DNA of 64,000 nt from Bog-473 sp036489775. Lineage in GTDB: Bacteria > Actinomycetota > Acidimicrobiia > Acidimicrobiales > RAAP-2. Shown one piece after another: positions 1-9,322 of this stretch. Location of the stretch: positions 1-64,000 of the forward strand of contig DASXFC010000058.1 of the NCBI GenBank assembly GCA_036489775.1, in the 5' to 3' direction. Position 1 is the first letter of the stretch; each line of letters begins with the position of its first letter. The position numbers and the translations under genes were made by a program. Under the pieces are notes generated by a model that was not told where the DNA came from, ran no database searches, and saw only the letters and a list, made by a program, of their open reading frames with translations.

Positions 1-35
1 TGGCCGGTCCCGGGGTTGTCCGGTGTACAGTAAAG

Positions 36-51
36 GTGACACGGATGTCAG
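36..51. promoter_or_regulatory. TetR-type operator, site A
   Basis: The sequence is GTGAC-ACGGAT-GTCAG, one mismatch from the palindrome CTGAC-N6-GTCAG seen at seven other places in the window. It lies just downstream of a possible -10 box, TACAGT at 26-31, so a bound repressor would cover the transcription start. It also overlaps the alternative start codons GTG 36 and ATG 45 of the following gene, which argues for the downstream start at 99. Confidence 0.6.
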
Positions 52-98
52 TGAACGGGGCGCCGGCAACGCCCCAGCAGGGCGATCTGGGAGCAATC

Positions 99-1913
99 AT
101 GAATGTCGATCTGAAGGCACTCGCAGGACCCCGGGACCGCCTGATGGTGGACGGCACGGTCGACCCCGTCACCGCCGAGGTCATCCGGGGGACCATGGAG
201 ACCGTCTGCTTCGAGATGGCCATGTACGTCTCGCGCACGGCCACCACGCCGATCCTCAACCAGTCCAACGAGCGCAACGCCACCATCCTCGACGGCAAGG
301 GGCGCCTGGCGGCCCTGAGTGTGGGCATCCCCCAATTCATGCTGACCTCGACCCTGCCGGTGCGCTTCGCCCTGGACTTCCTGGGCGTCGAGGAATTCCG
401 CCAGGGCGACGTCTTCGTGGCCAACGACCCGTACCACGGCGGGGGCCACCTGCCCGACTACAACGTGTTCTCGCCGGTGGTGGTCGACGGCCACCTGGTC
501 CTGATCGCGTCCATCCAATGCCACCACGGCGACACCGGCGGGGCGGTGCCCGGTGGCTACAACGTGACGGCGGCCGACATCTGGGGCGAGGGCGTGCGCT
601 GGCCCGTCGTCAAGGTGCTCGACCGCGGGGTGGAGCGCCGCGACGTGCTCTATGCCCTGCAGATCAACAACCGCCTGGACGGCTACCTGGGCGACCTCCG
701 GGCTCAGATCGGGGCGGCCAAGCAGGCGGCCGAGCACCTGACCGGGTTGGTGGAGCGCTACGGCGTCGAAATGATCGAGTCGGCGGTCGACCACATGATC
801 GACTACGCGGCCAAGCGGTTCGGCGAGGAGATCTCGGCCTGGCCCGACGGAACCTACGAGGGCGACGCCTACGTGGACCACGACCCGCTGGGCAACCCCG
901 ACATCCACCTCCACGTGGCCATCACGGTCGAGGGTTCCAAGCTGACCATCGACTACACCGGCAGCGACGAGCGCCAGGAGCTGCAGGCCTGGTCGACCTA
1001 TGGCAACACGCGGGGCTACACGGTGGCCCAGGTGGCCGCCATGATGGATCCCGAGATCCCCAAGAACGAGGGTTTCTTCAATTCCATCGACCTGATCGTG
1101 CCCGAGGGCTGTGTTCTCAACCCCAAGGCGGGCCGCCCGGTCAGCGCGGGCACCCACCACCCCGGCGCCGACATCGGCGAGGTGATCGCGGTCGCCCTCT
1201 CGGGCGTGCTGCCCGAGCGGGCCGTGCCGCAGACCTACAAGACCGGCATCCCGACCACCATCAAGGGCGTCGACCCGCGCAGCGGCCAGGTGTTCGTCGA
1301 CGGGTCAGCCGAGGTCTACGCCGGCTGGTGCAACGCGGCGAAGGGCATGGACGCCTGGGGCGCGGTGAGCGCCAGCTTCGGCAACCTGTGGAAGGCCACG
1401 GCCGAGATCAACGAGAGCCTCTACCCCCACCTCCAATGGAGCCGCGACTACCGCACCGACTCGGGTGGCCCGGGCCAGTGGCGCGGCGGTTGCGGCAGCC
1501 ACTACATCAAGGAGGTGCGGGTACCCTCCAACGTCTACACCTACGTGGTGGGCATGAAGTACCCGATGCCGGGTATCGCCGGCGGCGGCAAGGGGGCGCC
1601 CAACCGGCTGACCCTTCGCTATGGCTCGGAAGACGAGTTGGTCGTGCAGCACACGGCGGACTGGGTGCCCATGGCCGCGGGTGACCGCATCTGCTTCGAC
1701 TACGGCGGCGGCGGCGGGTGGGGCGACCCGCTGGATCGTCCGGCCCAGGCCGTGCTCGACGACGTGCTCGACGAGTACGTCAGTGTCGAGGGGGCGCGGC
1801 GTGACTACGGCGTGGTGTTGACAGGTTCGTTGGAGGAGCTGACCTTGGTGGTGGACGAGGCGGCCACCGAGGCGCGTCGGACCGATATGCGTTCGGCCCG
1901 CCCGGCCGCCTAA
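99..1913 (+). CDS. Hydantoinase B / oxoprolinase family protein
   Basis: This 604-residue protein belongs to the HyuB / acetone carboxylase alpha family. The N-terminal DPVTAEVIRG stretch, an FVANDPYHGGGHLPD motif and a glycine-rich C-terminal FDYGGGGGWGDP stretch are typical. Family members hydrolyse hydantoin or oxoproline rings, or carboxylate ketones, usually together with a HyuA subunit; no HyuA is visible here, although one could lie left of the window. The start at ATG 99 has GGGAG five bases upstream; ATG 45 and GTG 36 are in frame but overlap operator site A. It leads a co-oriented run of acyl-CoA genes, 18 bases before the next, which suggests an acyl-CoA- or ketone-related substrate (inference). 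Confidence 0.85.
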   Translation: MNVDLKALAGPRDRLMVDGTVDPVTAEVIRGTMETVCFEMAMYVSRTATTPILNQSNERNATILDGKGRLAALSVGIPQFMLTSTLPVRFALDFLGVEEFRQGDVFVANDPYHGGGHLPDYNVFSPVVVDGHLVLIASIQCHHGDTGGAVPGGYNVTAADIWGEGVRWPVVKVLDRGVERRDVLYALQINNRLDGYLGDLRAQIGAAKQAAEHLTGLVERYGVEMIESAVDHMIDYAAKRFGEEISAWPDGTYEGDAYVDHDPLGNPDIHLHVAITVEGSKLTIDYTGSDERQELQAWSTYGNTRGYTVAQVAAMMDPEIPKNEGFFNSIDLIVPEGCVLNPKAGRPVSAGTHHPGADIGEVIAVALSGVLPERAVPQTYKTGIPTTIKGVDPRSGQVFVDGSAEVYAGWCNAAKGMDAWGAVSASFGNLWKATAEINESLYPHLQWSRDYRTDSGGPGQWRGGCGSHYIKEVRVPSNVYTYVVGMKYPMPGIAGGGKGAPNRLTLRYGSEDELVVQHTADWVPMAAGDRICFDYGGGGGWGDPLDRPAQAVLDDVLDEYVSVEGARRDYGVVLTGSLEELTLVVDEAATEARRTDMRSARPAA

Positions 1914-1931
1914 GTCCGGGGCAAAGGGACA

Positions 1932-3422
1932 TTGGCCGCGGGCATCATCGGCTGGGGCAGCTATGTGCCGTATTGGCGTCTGCGCGGCGCGGCCATCGCC
2001 GGCGTGTTGGGCTCGGGCGGCGGCAAGGGGAGCCGCGCCGTGGCGTCCTATGACGAGGACACCACGACCCTGGGTGTCGAAGCCGGACGCCGGGCCTTGG
2101 CCGGGTTGGGAGGTGCGGCCGCGCCCCGGGATCTCTTCTTCTCCACGCCGGCTCCGGGCTACCTGGACAAGACCAGTGCCACCACCATCCATGCCGCGCT
2201 GGGGTTGGACCGCGGCGGCGCGGCCTACGACTTCGTGGGTTCGTCCCGCTCCGCCATCGGGACACTGGTGCAGGCCCTGGGCGGGTCGACCGGCCGAGCC
2301 AGCCTGACCATCCTGTCCGACCTGCGGACCGGGCTGGCCGGCGGCGCCGAGGAGCGCGACGCCGGCGACGGCGCGGTGGCCTTGGTGTGCGGGGACGAGA
2401 CTGCGGGCGTGGCGCCGGTGGCCGAGCTCGTCGGGCGGGGCTCGTCCAGTGACGAGTTCCTCGATCGTTGGCGGGTGCCCGGCGAGCCGGACTCCCACGT
2501 CTGGGAGGAGCGCTTCGGCGAGGAGCGCTATGTGCCGCTGGCCCGGGAGGCCTTCGCCGACGCGTTGAAGGACGCCGGCATCACCGAGAGCGACATCGAC
2601 CACGCCATCGTGTCCGGGCTCCATGCCCGGGCCGTCAAGGCCGTGGCCGGGGCACTCGGCGTGGCCACGGAGGCCATGGCGCCGGACCTCTCGGCCACCG
2701 TCGGCAATTTGGGCGCGGCCCAGGCCGGATTGGCGCTGGCCGACGTGCTCGAACGGGCCCGTCCTGGGCAGGTGATCGTGGTGCTGTCCCTGGCTGACGG
2801 CGCCGACGCCCTCGTGCTGCGCACCACCGAAGGCCTACCGGTGGCCCAGGCGGCCTACGCCCAGGCGGGCGTGCCCACCGTGGCCCAGCAAGTGGGCGCC
2901 GATGGTGGCGAGCTGTCCTACGCCGCCTTCTTGACCTGGCGCGGCCAGCTGCACCGCGAGCCACCCCGCCGTCCCGACCCCGAGCGACCGGGCGCGCCGA
3001 CGGTGTACCGCTCGGAGTCCTGGAAGTACGCCTTCGCCGCCAGCACGTGCACCGTCTGCGGCTTCCGGCACATGCCGCCCACCCGGGTCTGCCTGTCCTG
3101 CCAGGCCGTCGATCAGATGCAGGCCGAGCGGCTGGCTGACACGCCGGGCACGGTGGCCACCTTCACCATCGACCACCTGGCCCACAGCCTCTCGCCGCCG
3201 GTGATCGGGGTGATCGTGGACTTCGACGGCGGTGGCCGTTACCGCTGCGAGTTGACCGACGCCGACGCGGCCCGGGTGGCCATCGGCGACCGGGTCGAGA
3301 TGACGTTCCGGCGCGTCTATACCGCACAAGGCGTGCACAACTACTTCTGGAAGGCCCGGCCGCTTGGCGGCGGGGCCGCCGGGCTGGGCGGGACGAGCGA
3401 GGAGGAGAGCCATGGGCAGTAG
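1932..3422 (+). CDS. HMG-CoA-synthase-like protein fused to DUF35 Zn-ribbon/OB-fold domain
   Basis: The 496-residue protein has two parts. Residues 1-300 are a thiolase-fold domain of the HMG-CoA synthase/KAS III type. Residues 355-480 are a DUF35 module: a zinc ribbon with C373, C376, C387 and C390, then an OB fold. In archaea, HMG-CoA synthase, a thiolase and a DUF35 protein form one complex in which DUF35 bridges the enzymes; here HMGCS-like and DUF35 parts are one chain and an SCP2-type thiolase follows directly. The expected nucleophilic cysteine is not visible: the matching stretch, residues 101-108, reads FVGSSRSA. The reaction is therefore uncertain and the domain may be structural. 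The start is TTG 1932 with AAAGGG just upstream. The 3' end overlaps the thiolase gene by 11 bases. Confidence 0.85.
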   Translation: MAAGIIGWGSYVPYWRLRGAAIAGVLGSGGGKGSRAVASYDEDTTTLGVEAGRRALAGLGGAAAPRDLFFSTPAPGYLDKTSATTIHAALGLDRGGAAYDFVGSSRSAIGTLVQALGGSTGRASLTILSDLRTGLAGGAEERDAGDGAVALVCGDETAGVAPVAELVGRGSSSDEFLDRWRVPGEPDSHVWEERFGEERYVPLAREAFADALKDAGITESDIDHAIVSGLHARAVKAVAGALGVATEAMAPDLSATVGNLGAAQAGLALADVLERARPGQVIVVLSLADGADALVLRTTEGLPVAQAAYAQAGVPTVAQQVGADGGELSYAAFLTWRGQLHREPPRRPDPERPGAPTVYRSESWKYAFAASTCTVCGFRHMPPTRVCLSCQAVDQMQAERLADTPGTVATFTIDHLAHSLSPPVIGVIVDFDGGGRYRCELTDADAARVAIGDRVEMTFRRVYTAQGVHNYFWKARPLGGGAAGLGGTSEEESHGQ

Positions 3423-4613
3423 CGGCATCCGCGATCAGGTGGCCATCGTCGGCATGGGCTGCACCCGCTTCGGCGAGCTGTGGGACAAGGGGGTCGACGA
3501 TCTGCTCACCGACGCCGCGGCCGAGGCGGCCGCCTCGGCCGGTGTCTCCATCCACGACCTCGATGCGTTCTGGCTGGGCACCATGACCTCGGGGGTGTGC
3601 GGGGTCACCCTCTCCCGGCCGCTGAAGTTGGACTACAAACCGGTGACCCGGGTGGAGAACTACTGCGCCACCGGGTCCGAAGCGTTCCGGAACGCCTGCT
3701 ACGCCGTGGCCTCGGGCGCCTACGACAGCGCCATGGCCATCGGCGTCGAGAAGCTCAAGGACACCGGATACTCGGGCCTGACCGGTATCCGCCCGGTGGG
3801 CGACGGCACCGACGCCGGGCTCTCGTCGCCCGCCGCCTTCTCGTTCCTGGCTCCCTCCTACGGCCACAAGTACGGCGTGGACGCAACGCAGATGAAAGAG
3901 GTGATGAGCCGCATCGCCTACAAGAACCACCAGAACGGCGCCCGCAACCCGCGCGCCCAGTTCCAGAAGGAAGTCTCCATGGAGACCATCACCAAGGCGC
4001 CGCTGGTGGCCGGCGAGCTCGGCGTGTTCGACTGCAGCGGGGTGAGCGACGGCTCGGCCGCGGCCATCATCTGCCGGGCCGAGGACGCCCATCAGTACTG
4101 CGACAACCCGTTGTACGTGAAGGCACTCAGCTTCGTGGCCGGCCCGGCCGCCGGCCCGATCGACCCGGGCTACGACTACACCACCTTCGAGGAAGTGGTG
4201 CGCTCAGCCGAGGACGCCTACGCCCAGGCCGGCATCACCGACCCGCGCTCGCAGCTGGCCATGGCTGAGGTGCATGACTGCTTCACCCCGACCGAACTGG
4301 TGCTGATGGAAGATCTTGGCTTCGCCGAGCGGGGCACGGCCTGGAAGGAGGTGCTGGCCGGGACCTTCGATCGCGACGGCGAGCTCCCGGTCAACCCCGA
4401 CGGCGGCCTCAAGAGCTTCGGCCACCCCATCGGGGCCTCGGGCCTGCGCATGCTTTTCGAGTGCTGGCTCCAGCTGCGCGGCGAGGCCCCGCCCGAGCGT
4501 CAGATCTCGACGGTCGGCCCCGGCCGCACCCTGGGGCTCACGCACAACCTGGGGGGCGCCCCCGGTGAGGGCGTCAGCTTCGTCGGCGTCGTCGGTACGG
4601 AACTCGACGCCTG

Positions 4614-4614
<1 letters not shown>
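3412..4614 (+). CDS. SCP2-type thiolase (acetyl-CoA acetyltransferase family)
   Basis: A 400-residue thiolase of the SCP-x/lipid-transfer type. The nucleophilic cysteine is C85 in NYCATGSEAF, the catalytic histidine is near residue 338 in SFGHPIGASG, and a C-terminal LTHNLGG motif is present, so the active site looks intact. It would cleave 3-ketoacyl-CoA or condense acetyl-CoA units. The start at ATG 3412 follows a GAGGAGGAG ribosome site and lies inside the end of the HMGCS-like/DUF35 gene. The stop shares one base with the next start (TGATG). The tight coupling to a DUF35 fusion suggests that the two proteins form a complex, by analogy with archaeal thiolase-HMGCS-DUF35 (inference). Confidence 0.9.
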
Positions 4615-5834
<1,220 letters not shown>

Positions 5835-5846
5835 CTCGAGTCGGAC

Positions 5847-6509
5847 GTGCTGGTCCAGCTCTACGGCACCACCACGGTCGAGGACGCCAGGGCGGTCGAC
5901 GCGTTGGGGCCGGACCACCTCGGCATCGTCCCTGACGAGGGCTACGAGACCTGGGACGCCGTCGACCGCGACACCGCTCGGGCCATCGCTGCGGCCCTGA
6001 CCACCGCCAAGCTGGTGCTGGCCTCATTGCACAGTCATGCCGAGGGCGTGCTCGAGACGGTACGGGCCAACCGTCCGGCCATCGTGCATCTGGCCCGAGC
6101 CGCCGACATGGATGATGCCCTGCTCGAGCGGATCCGCATCGAAGCGGCGCCGGTCGAGGTGATGGCCACCGTGCCGGTGCTCGACGCCAGTTCGGTCGGC
6201 CTGGCCACCCGGCTGGCCCGGTACGCCGATTATCTGCTGCTGGACTCGAAAGATCTGAAGACTGGTGCGGTCGGAGCGACCGGACTCGTGCACGACTGGA
6301 GCATCAGCGCAAACATCGTCCAGGCGGTCGACGTGCCGGTGATTCTGGCCGGGGGGCTGGGGCCTGACAACGTGGCCGCGGCAATCGAGCGCGTTCGGCC
6401 CGCCGGCGTGGATTCGGAGACGCACACGAGTCGACTGGACGATCGTCGCCGAAAGGACCTGGTCAGGGTCGAGGCCTTCATTGCGGCAGCCCGAGCTGCT
6501 GCGAGGTGA
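5847..6509 (+). CDS. TrpF-like (phosphoribosylanthranilate isomerase family) protein, catalytic Cys absent
   Basis: The 220-residue protein fits the TrpF beta/alpha barrel: VQLYG at the first strand, LLLDS with D133, and a phosphate-binding ILAGGLGPDNV followed by RPAGVDSETHTS. In TrpF the first strand reads VKICG and the cysteine is a catalytic acid/base; here tyrosine (Y6) stands there, while the aspartate is kept. Together with its position 12 bases after an acyl-CoA dehydrogenase and far from any trp gene, this argues against a role in tryptophan synthesis. The start is GTG 5847. The true substrate is unknown; it may be a phosphate-bearing ligand. Confidence 0.75.
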   Translation: MLVQLYGTTTVEDARAVDALGPDHLGIVPDEGYETWDAVDRDTARAIAAALTTAKLVLASLHSHAEGVLETVRANRPAIVHLARAADMDDALLERIRIEAAPVEVMATVPVLDASSVGLATRLARYADYLLLDSKDLKTGAVGATGLVHDWSISANIVQAVDVPVILAGGLGPDNVAAAIERVRPAGVDSETHTSRLDDRRRKDLVRVEAFIAAARAAAR

Positions 6510-6534
6510 CTCCCGATCTCAGTTCGTCGGGAGT
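6509..6534. terminator. Possible bidirectional terminator hairpin
   Basis: A perfect eight-base inverted repeat, ACTCCCGA and TCGGGAGT, with a ten-base loop sits exactly between the convergent stops of the TrpF-like and methyltransferase genes. There is no T-run on either side, so intrinsic termination is uncertain. Confidence 0.4.
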
Positions 6535-7253
6535 TCCCACACCGAGATGTGGTGGTCGCTCTCATCGGTGAAGGGATTTCGCAGCCAATCGGCCCAGCGA
6601 TGCCGCAAGGACATGCCAGCCAGCTGGGCCATGAGATCGAGTTCGGATGGCCACACGTAGCGGAACGGTGCCGAGAAAGTCTCGACTTGATCGCCGTCGA
6701 ACCAGTAGTGGTGGGAGTAGGCGATCTGGGATTCGAATTGGTATTCCTCGAAGCCGAGATGAGTCGATGTCGTGGTGAACGGTCGGATCGTCTGACCGGG
6801 CGGCAGGAATCGAAGGGCCGGGATGTAGCACTCGATCAGGAAGAGGCCACCAGGTTCGAGATGGCGGGCCACATTGCGGAAGCACGCCACCTGCGCCTCC
6901 TGTGTGGTGAGATTGGTGATGGTATTGCGCACCAGGTAGGCCAGACGGAACTTCCCCTCGATCTCGGTGGTGGCGAAATCGCCGACCGTGACCGTCACAT
7001 CATCTGCACCGGGCTGGGTTCGCATCTCCGCCACCATGTCGGGCGACAGATCGATCCCATGGACCGGCACCCCGCGCTTGCTCAACGGGAGCGCGATGCG
7101 GCCGGTACCGACGCCAAGCTCAAGGGCGGACCCACCGTCAGCCAGCTCGGCGAGGAGACCGACCACTGGATCGATCATGTCGGGTTCGAATAGCTCGGGC
7201 CACTTCTGTCGCATCGTCGTCGCGATGCGGGCATCGAAATAGTTGTTGGCCAT
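6519..7253 (-). CDS. Class I SAM-dependent methyltransferase
   Basis: A 244-residue Rossmann-fold methyltransferase. Motif I is ALELGVGTGRIALPL (about 43-57), followed by HGIDLSPDMV and a DDVTVTVGDF stretch, which match the SAM-binding order of the family. The acceptor cannot be told from sequence. The start is ATG 7253. The gene stands alone on the minus strand, converging on the TrpF-like gene nine bases away. Confidence 0.85.
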   Translation of the reverse strand: MANNYFDARIATTMRQKWPELFEPDMIDPVVGLLAELADGGSALELGVGTGRIALPLSKRGVPVHGIDLSPDMVAEMRTQPGADDVTVTVGDFATTEIEGKFRLAYLVRNTITNLTTQEAQVACFRNVARHLEPGGLFLIECYIPALRFLPPGQTIRPFTTTSTHLGFEEYQFESQIAYSHHYWFDGDQVETFSAPFRYVWPSELDLMAQLAGMSLRHRWADWLRNPFTDESDHHISVWELPTN

Positions 7254-7297
7254 GTCCCCATTCTGGGTCGTCAGGGCCGTGTTCGCCGGCCTGACTT

Positions 7298-7996
7298 TTA
7301 GTCCCCGAGGGATGCCCGCAGGTCGGCTAGCTCGGCCCGCAGCCCAGCGACCTCACCCCGGAGGTCGGCCAGATCCGATTTCAGCGAATCGAGGGGTGAA
7401 AGCGACGGTGTTCCCGAAGGCGAACCGGCGCGCCCTTCATAGGGTTCCGACCTGTCGGCTCCCCAGCTGGAGTCGTCACCCAATCGCCAGCCCGCCGTGT
7501 TCGTGACGATGGTGCAGGCCCAGCGTTCTTCCTTCTGACCGGGTCGGCGGCCGACGTTGGCCACCAACGGTTCCTCGCGTGCCGCGAGACGCTCCAGCTC
7601 ACTCTCGAGCTCACCGAGGCTGTCGAACGACGTCATCCGATCAGTGCGGATCCGGAGTTCACCAGGGGTTTGCGGTCCACGCAACATGAGGACGGCCAGG
7701 AGCGCGCACTCGGGGGTATCGAGTCCCAGGCTCTCGTCGAGCACATGGCGGAACCGGACCACGCTGCGGCCATGGGAGGGGAGCACCGAACGGGCCAACT
7801 TTTTCTGCTTCAGCCCGTCGACTGCGGCCATCACCGTCTCCTCGTCGTAGGTCACCACGGGATCCCGGTTGGTGGTCTGGTTGCAGGCAGTCAGCATGGA
7901 GGCCAGGCTTAGCGGGTATTGCTGCGGCGTGGTGAGGTGTTTCTCCACCAGGGCTCCCAGGACACGCGCCTCGGCGGAATCGAGTTCGATGGTCAT
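7298..7996 (-). CDS. YceH family protein (UPF0502/DUF480)
   Basis: This 232-residue protein matches the YceH family closely: EARVLGALVEKHLTTPQQYPL, LTACNQTTNRDPV and LMLRGPQTPGELR are family hallmarks. The fold is a tandem winged helix; the molecular role is not established. The C-terminus (about 200-232) is a leucine-rich coiled coil (LADLRGEVAGLRAELADL). The start is ATG 7996, which aligns with the family N-terminus; longer in-frame readings run into non-conserved sequence. A 49-base block of this gene recurs at 12200-12248. Confidence 0.9.
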   Translation of the reverse strand: MTIELDSAEARVLGALVEKHLTTPQQYPLSLASMLTACNQTTNRDPVVTYDEETVMAAVDGLKQKKLARSVLPSHGRSVVRFRHVLDESLGLDTPECALLAVLMLRGPQTPGELRIRTDRMTSFDSLGELESELERLAAREEPLVANVGRRPGQKEERWACTIVTNTAGWRLGDDSSWGADRSEPYEGRAGSPSGTPSLSPLDSLKSDLADLRGEVAGLRAELADLRASLGD

Positions 7997-8168
7997 GGTG
8001 CGGCCACCTGGTGGACTCTGGTCTTTTTGTGGCGGGAACGGGACATGCCGCAAGAGCGTAGGGTCCGACCGACACCGTTGTCCGATTGATGGTCTGGGCC
8101 AAAGAGCGAGTTGTACGCCACCAGGTCGTTCGCCCGGCCGCTGAGAGCTGACGAAGGTCGAGAAGACT

Positions 8169-9134
8169 TCAGGACGGGGTGGTCATGGCATCGATCAGGG
8201 CCGTAGCTTCGGCGCGCCAGTTGGGCGAACGTTGCAGTCGCAGCCGGGTGGCGGGGACGGTGGTGGCCAGTGCGGCGATGGGGCCGAACAGGGACGCCGC
8301 CTTGTTCTGCGGTTGATCAAACCAGGGGGCGTGGTCGTGCAACAGAAGGATCAGGTCGATGGCGCCAACCGGGCCGCTGAGGGTCGGGACGTCCGCCTCG
8401 GCCTCGGGACGCTCGAGGATGACGATATGGGCAAGCGGTGTCGGGACGCTGACGCGATTCGGTCCGAGATCCCACGCCACTTTGTCGTGCGTCCGAAACA
8501 GTTCGCGCCAACCCTCTGATGGCGGATTGGACGGGTCGAGGCGCACCCAGGGAGGACCGGGCCAGGCGGTGGGGGGATCGGTGGAGAGATCGAGCGCACA
8601 CAGGTCCTCCGTGAGAGGGCTCCATCCCTCATCGGTCAGGGCAACGAGAGCGCTGGACTTGCCAACACCGCTCTCTCCGCAGATAAGGATGGCTTGCCCC
8701 TGACGTACGAGAGCGGATCCATGGAGGACGAGAGCGCCCCAGGCCTGGGCCGCCGGGGCGATGGCGAAGGTCGCGACCAGCTGCACGGCAACGCTTGGCA
8801 AGATGTCACCGATCCAGACGGTGGTGCGAGTTGCGTCAAGTACCAGCATCGGCTCACCGTCGAATCGCACCAGGAGGGAGCCGTCAGGCCTGAGCCACAG
8901 GTCCTCGGTCAAGCCCGATTCGGGTACGGATGCCCGCCACAGCTGCACCGCTCCCTCGTGCTTTTCGATCGGGACCGCCGATGTCGAGGTTATGGATCGC
9001 ACGTGCAGGGTGCTCCGAGGCACCGCCTGCATTGAGCCGTAGTGCGCGCCCAGTCCATCGGGGACTACAGACACGCCGTGACAGCCGTTCCATTTTGTCA
9101 CCGGCTCACCAATGAACACGCCCTTACTGTTCAC
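8169..9134 (-). CDS. HprK-like P-loop (serine kinase-type) protein
   Basis: The 321-residue protein carries LHGSALV (138-144) and a Walker A loop GESGVGKS (153-160), the arrangement of HPr kinase C-terminal-like domains. Relatives of this truncated HprK type occur in RiPP clusters, including lasso peptide clusters, where some phosphorylate the precursor. A RiPP-type precursor gene lies 2.8 kb away, which makes a maturation role possible but unproven. No HPr or PTS gene is visible. The start is uncertain: GTG 9134 is the longest reading and ATG 9032 is an alternative; neither has a strong ribosome site. Confidence 0.65.
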   Translation of the reverse strand: MNSKGVFIGEPVTKWNGCHGVSVVPDGLGAHYGSMQAVPRSTLHVRSITSTSAVPIEKHEGAVQLWRASVPESGLTEDLWLRPDGSLLVRFDGEPMLVLDATRTTVWIGDILPSVAVQLVATFAIAPAAQAWGALVLHGSALVRQGQAILICGESGVGKSSALVALTDEGWSPLTEDLCALDLSTDPPTAWPGPPWVRLDPSNPPSEGWRELFRTHDKVAWDLGPNRVSVPTPLAHIVILERPEAEADVPTLSGPVGAIDLILLLHDHAPWFDQPQNKAASLFGPIAALATTVPATRLRLQRSPNWRAEATALIDAMTTPS

Positions 9135-9322
9135 GAAACGATACCCGTCTGGTCACACAACGATGCCTATCTGGGGCAAGCCCGACCGATCCATCGAGCC
9201 GTGGAGCGCGAACCCCGGAGTTCCTGACGAGGTGTGATATCCAACATTTTTGGGAATCGATCGGCTGTGGCCGCGATGGTAGCGGGTCACGCAGACGCGT
9301 CCCTTTTAGGTGAGGCTCACCG

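Noticed and set aside
23..1684. 553-codon frame overlapping the hydantoinase B gene
   Set aside because: It is extremely Arg/Gly/Pro-rich and is a frame shadow of the HyuB-like gene.
5847..6509. Naming the gene trpF
   Set aside because: The catalytic cysteine is missing and the context is acyl-CoA metabolism.
9078..9101. Inverted repeat GTGACA-N12-TGTCAC
   Set aside because: The half-sites resemble the shared operator but the spacer is 12 instead of 4 bases, and the position lies within the HprK-like reading frame.
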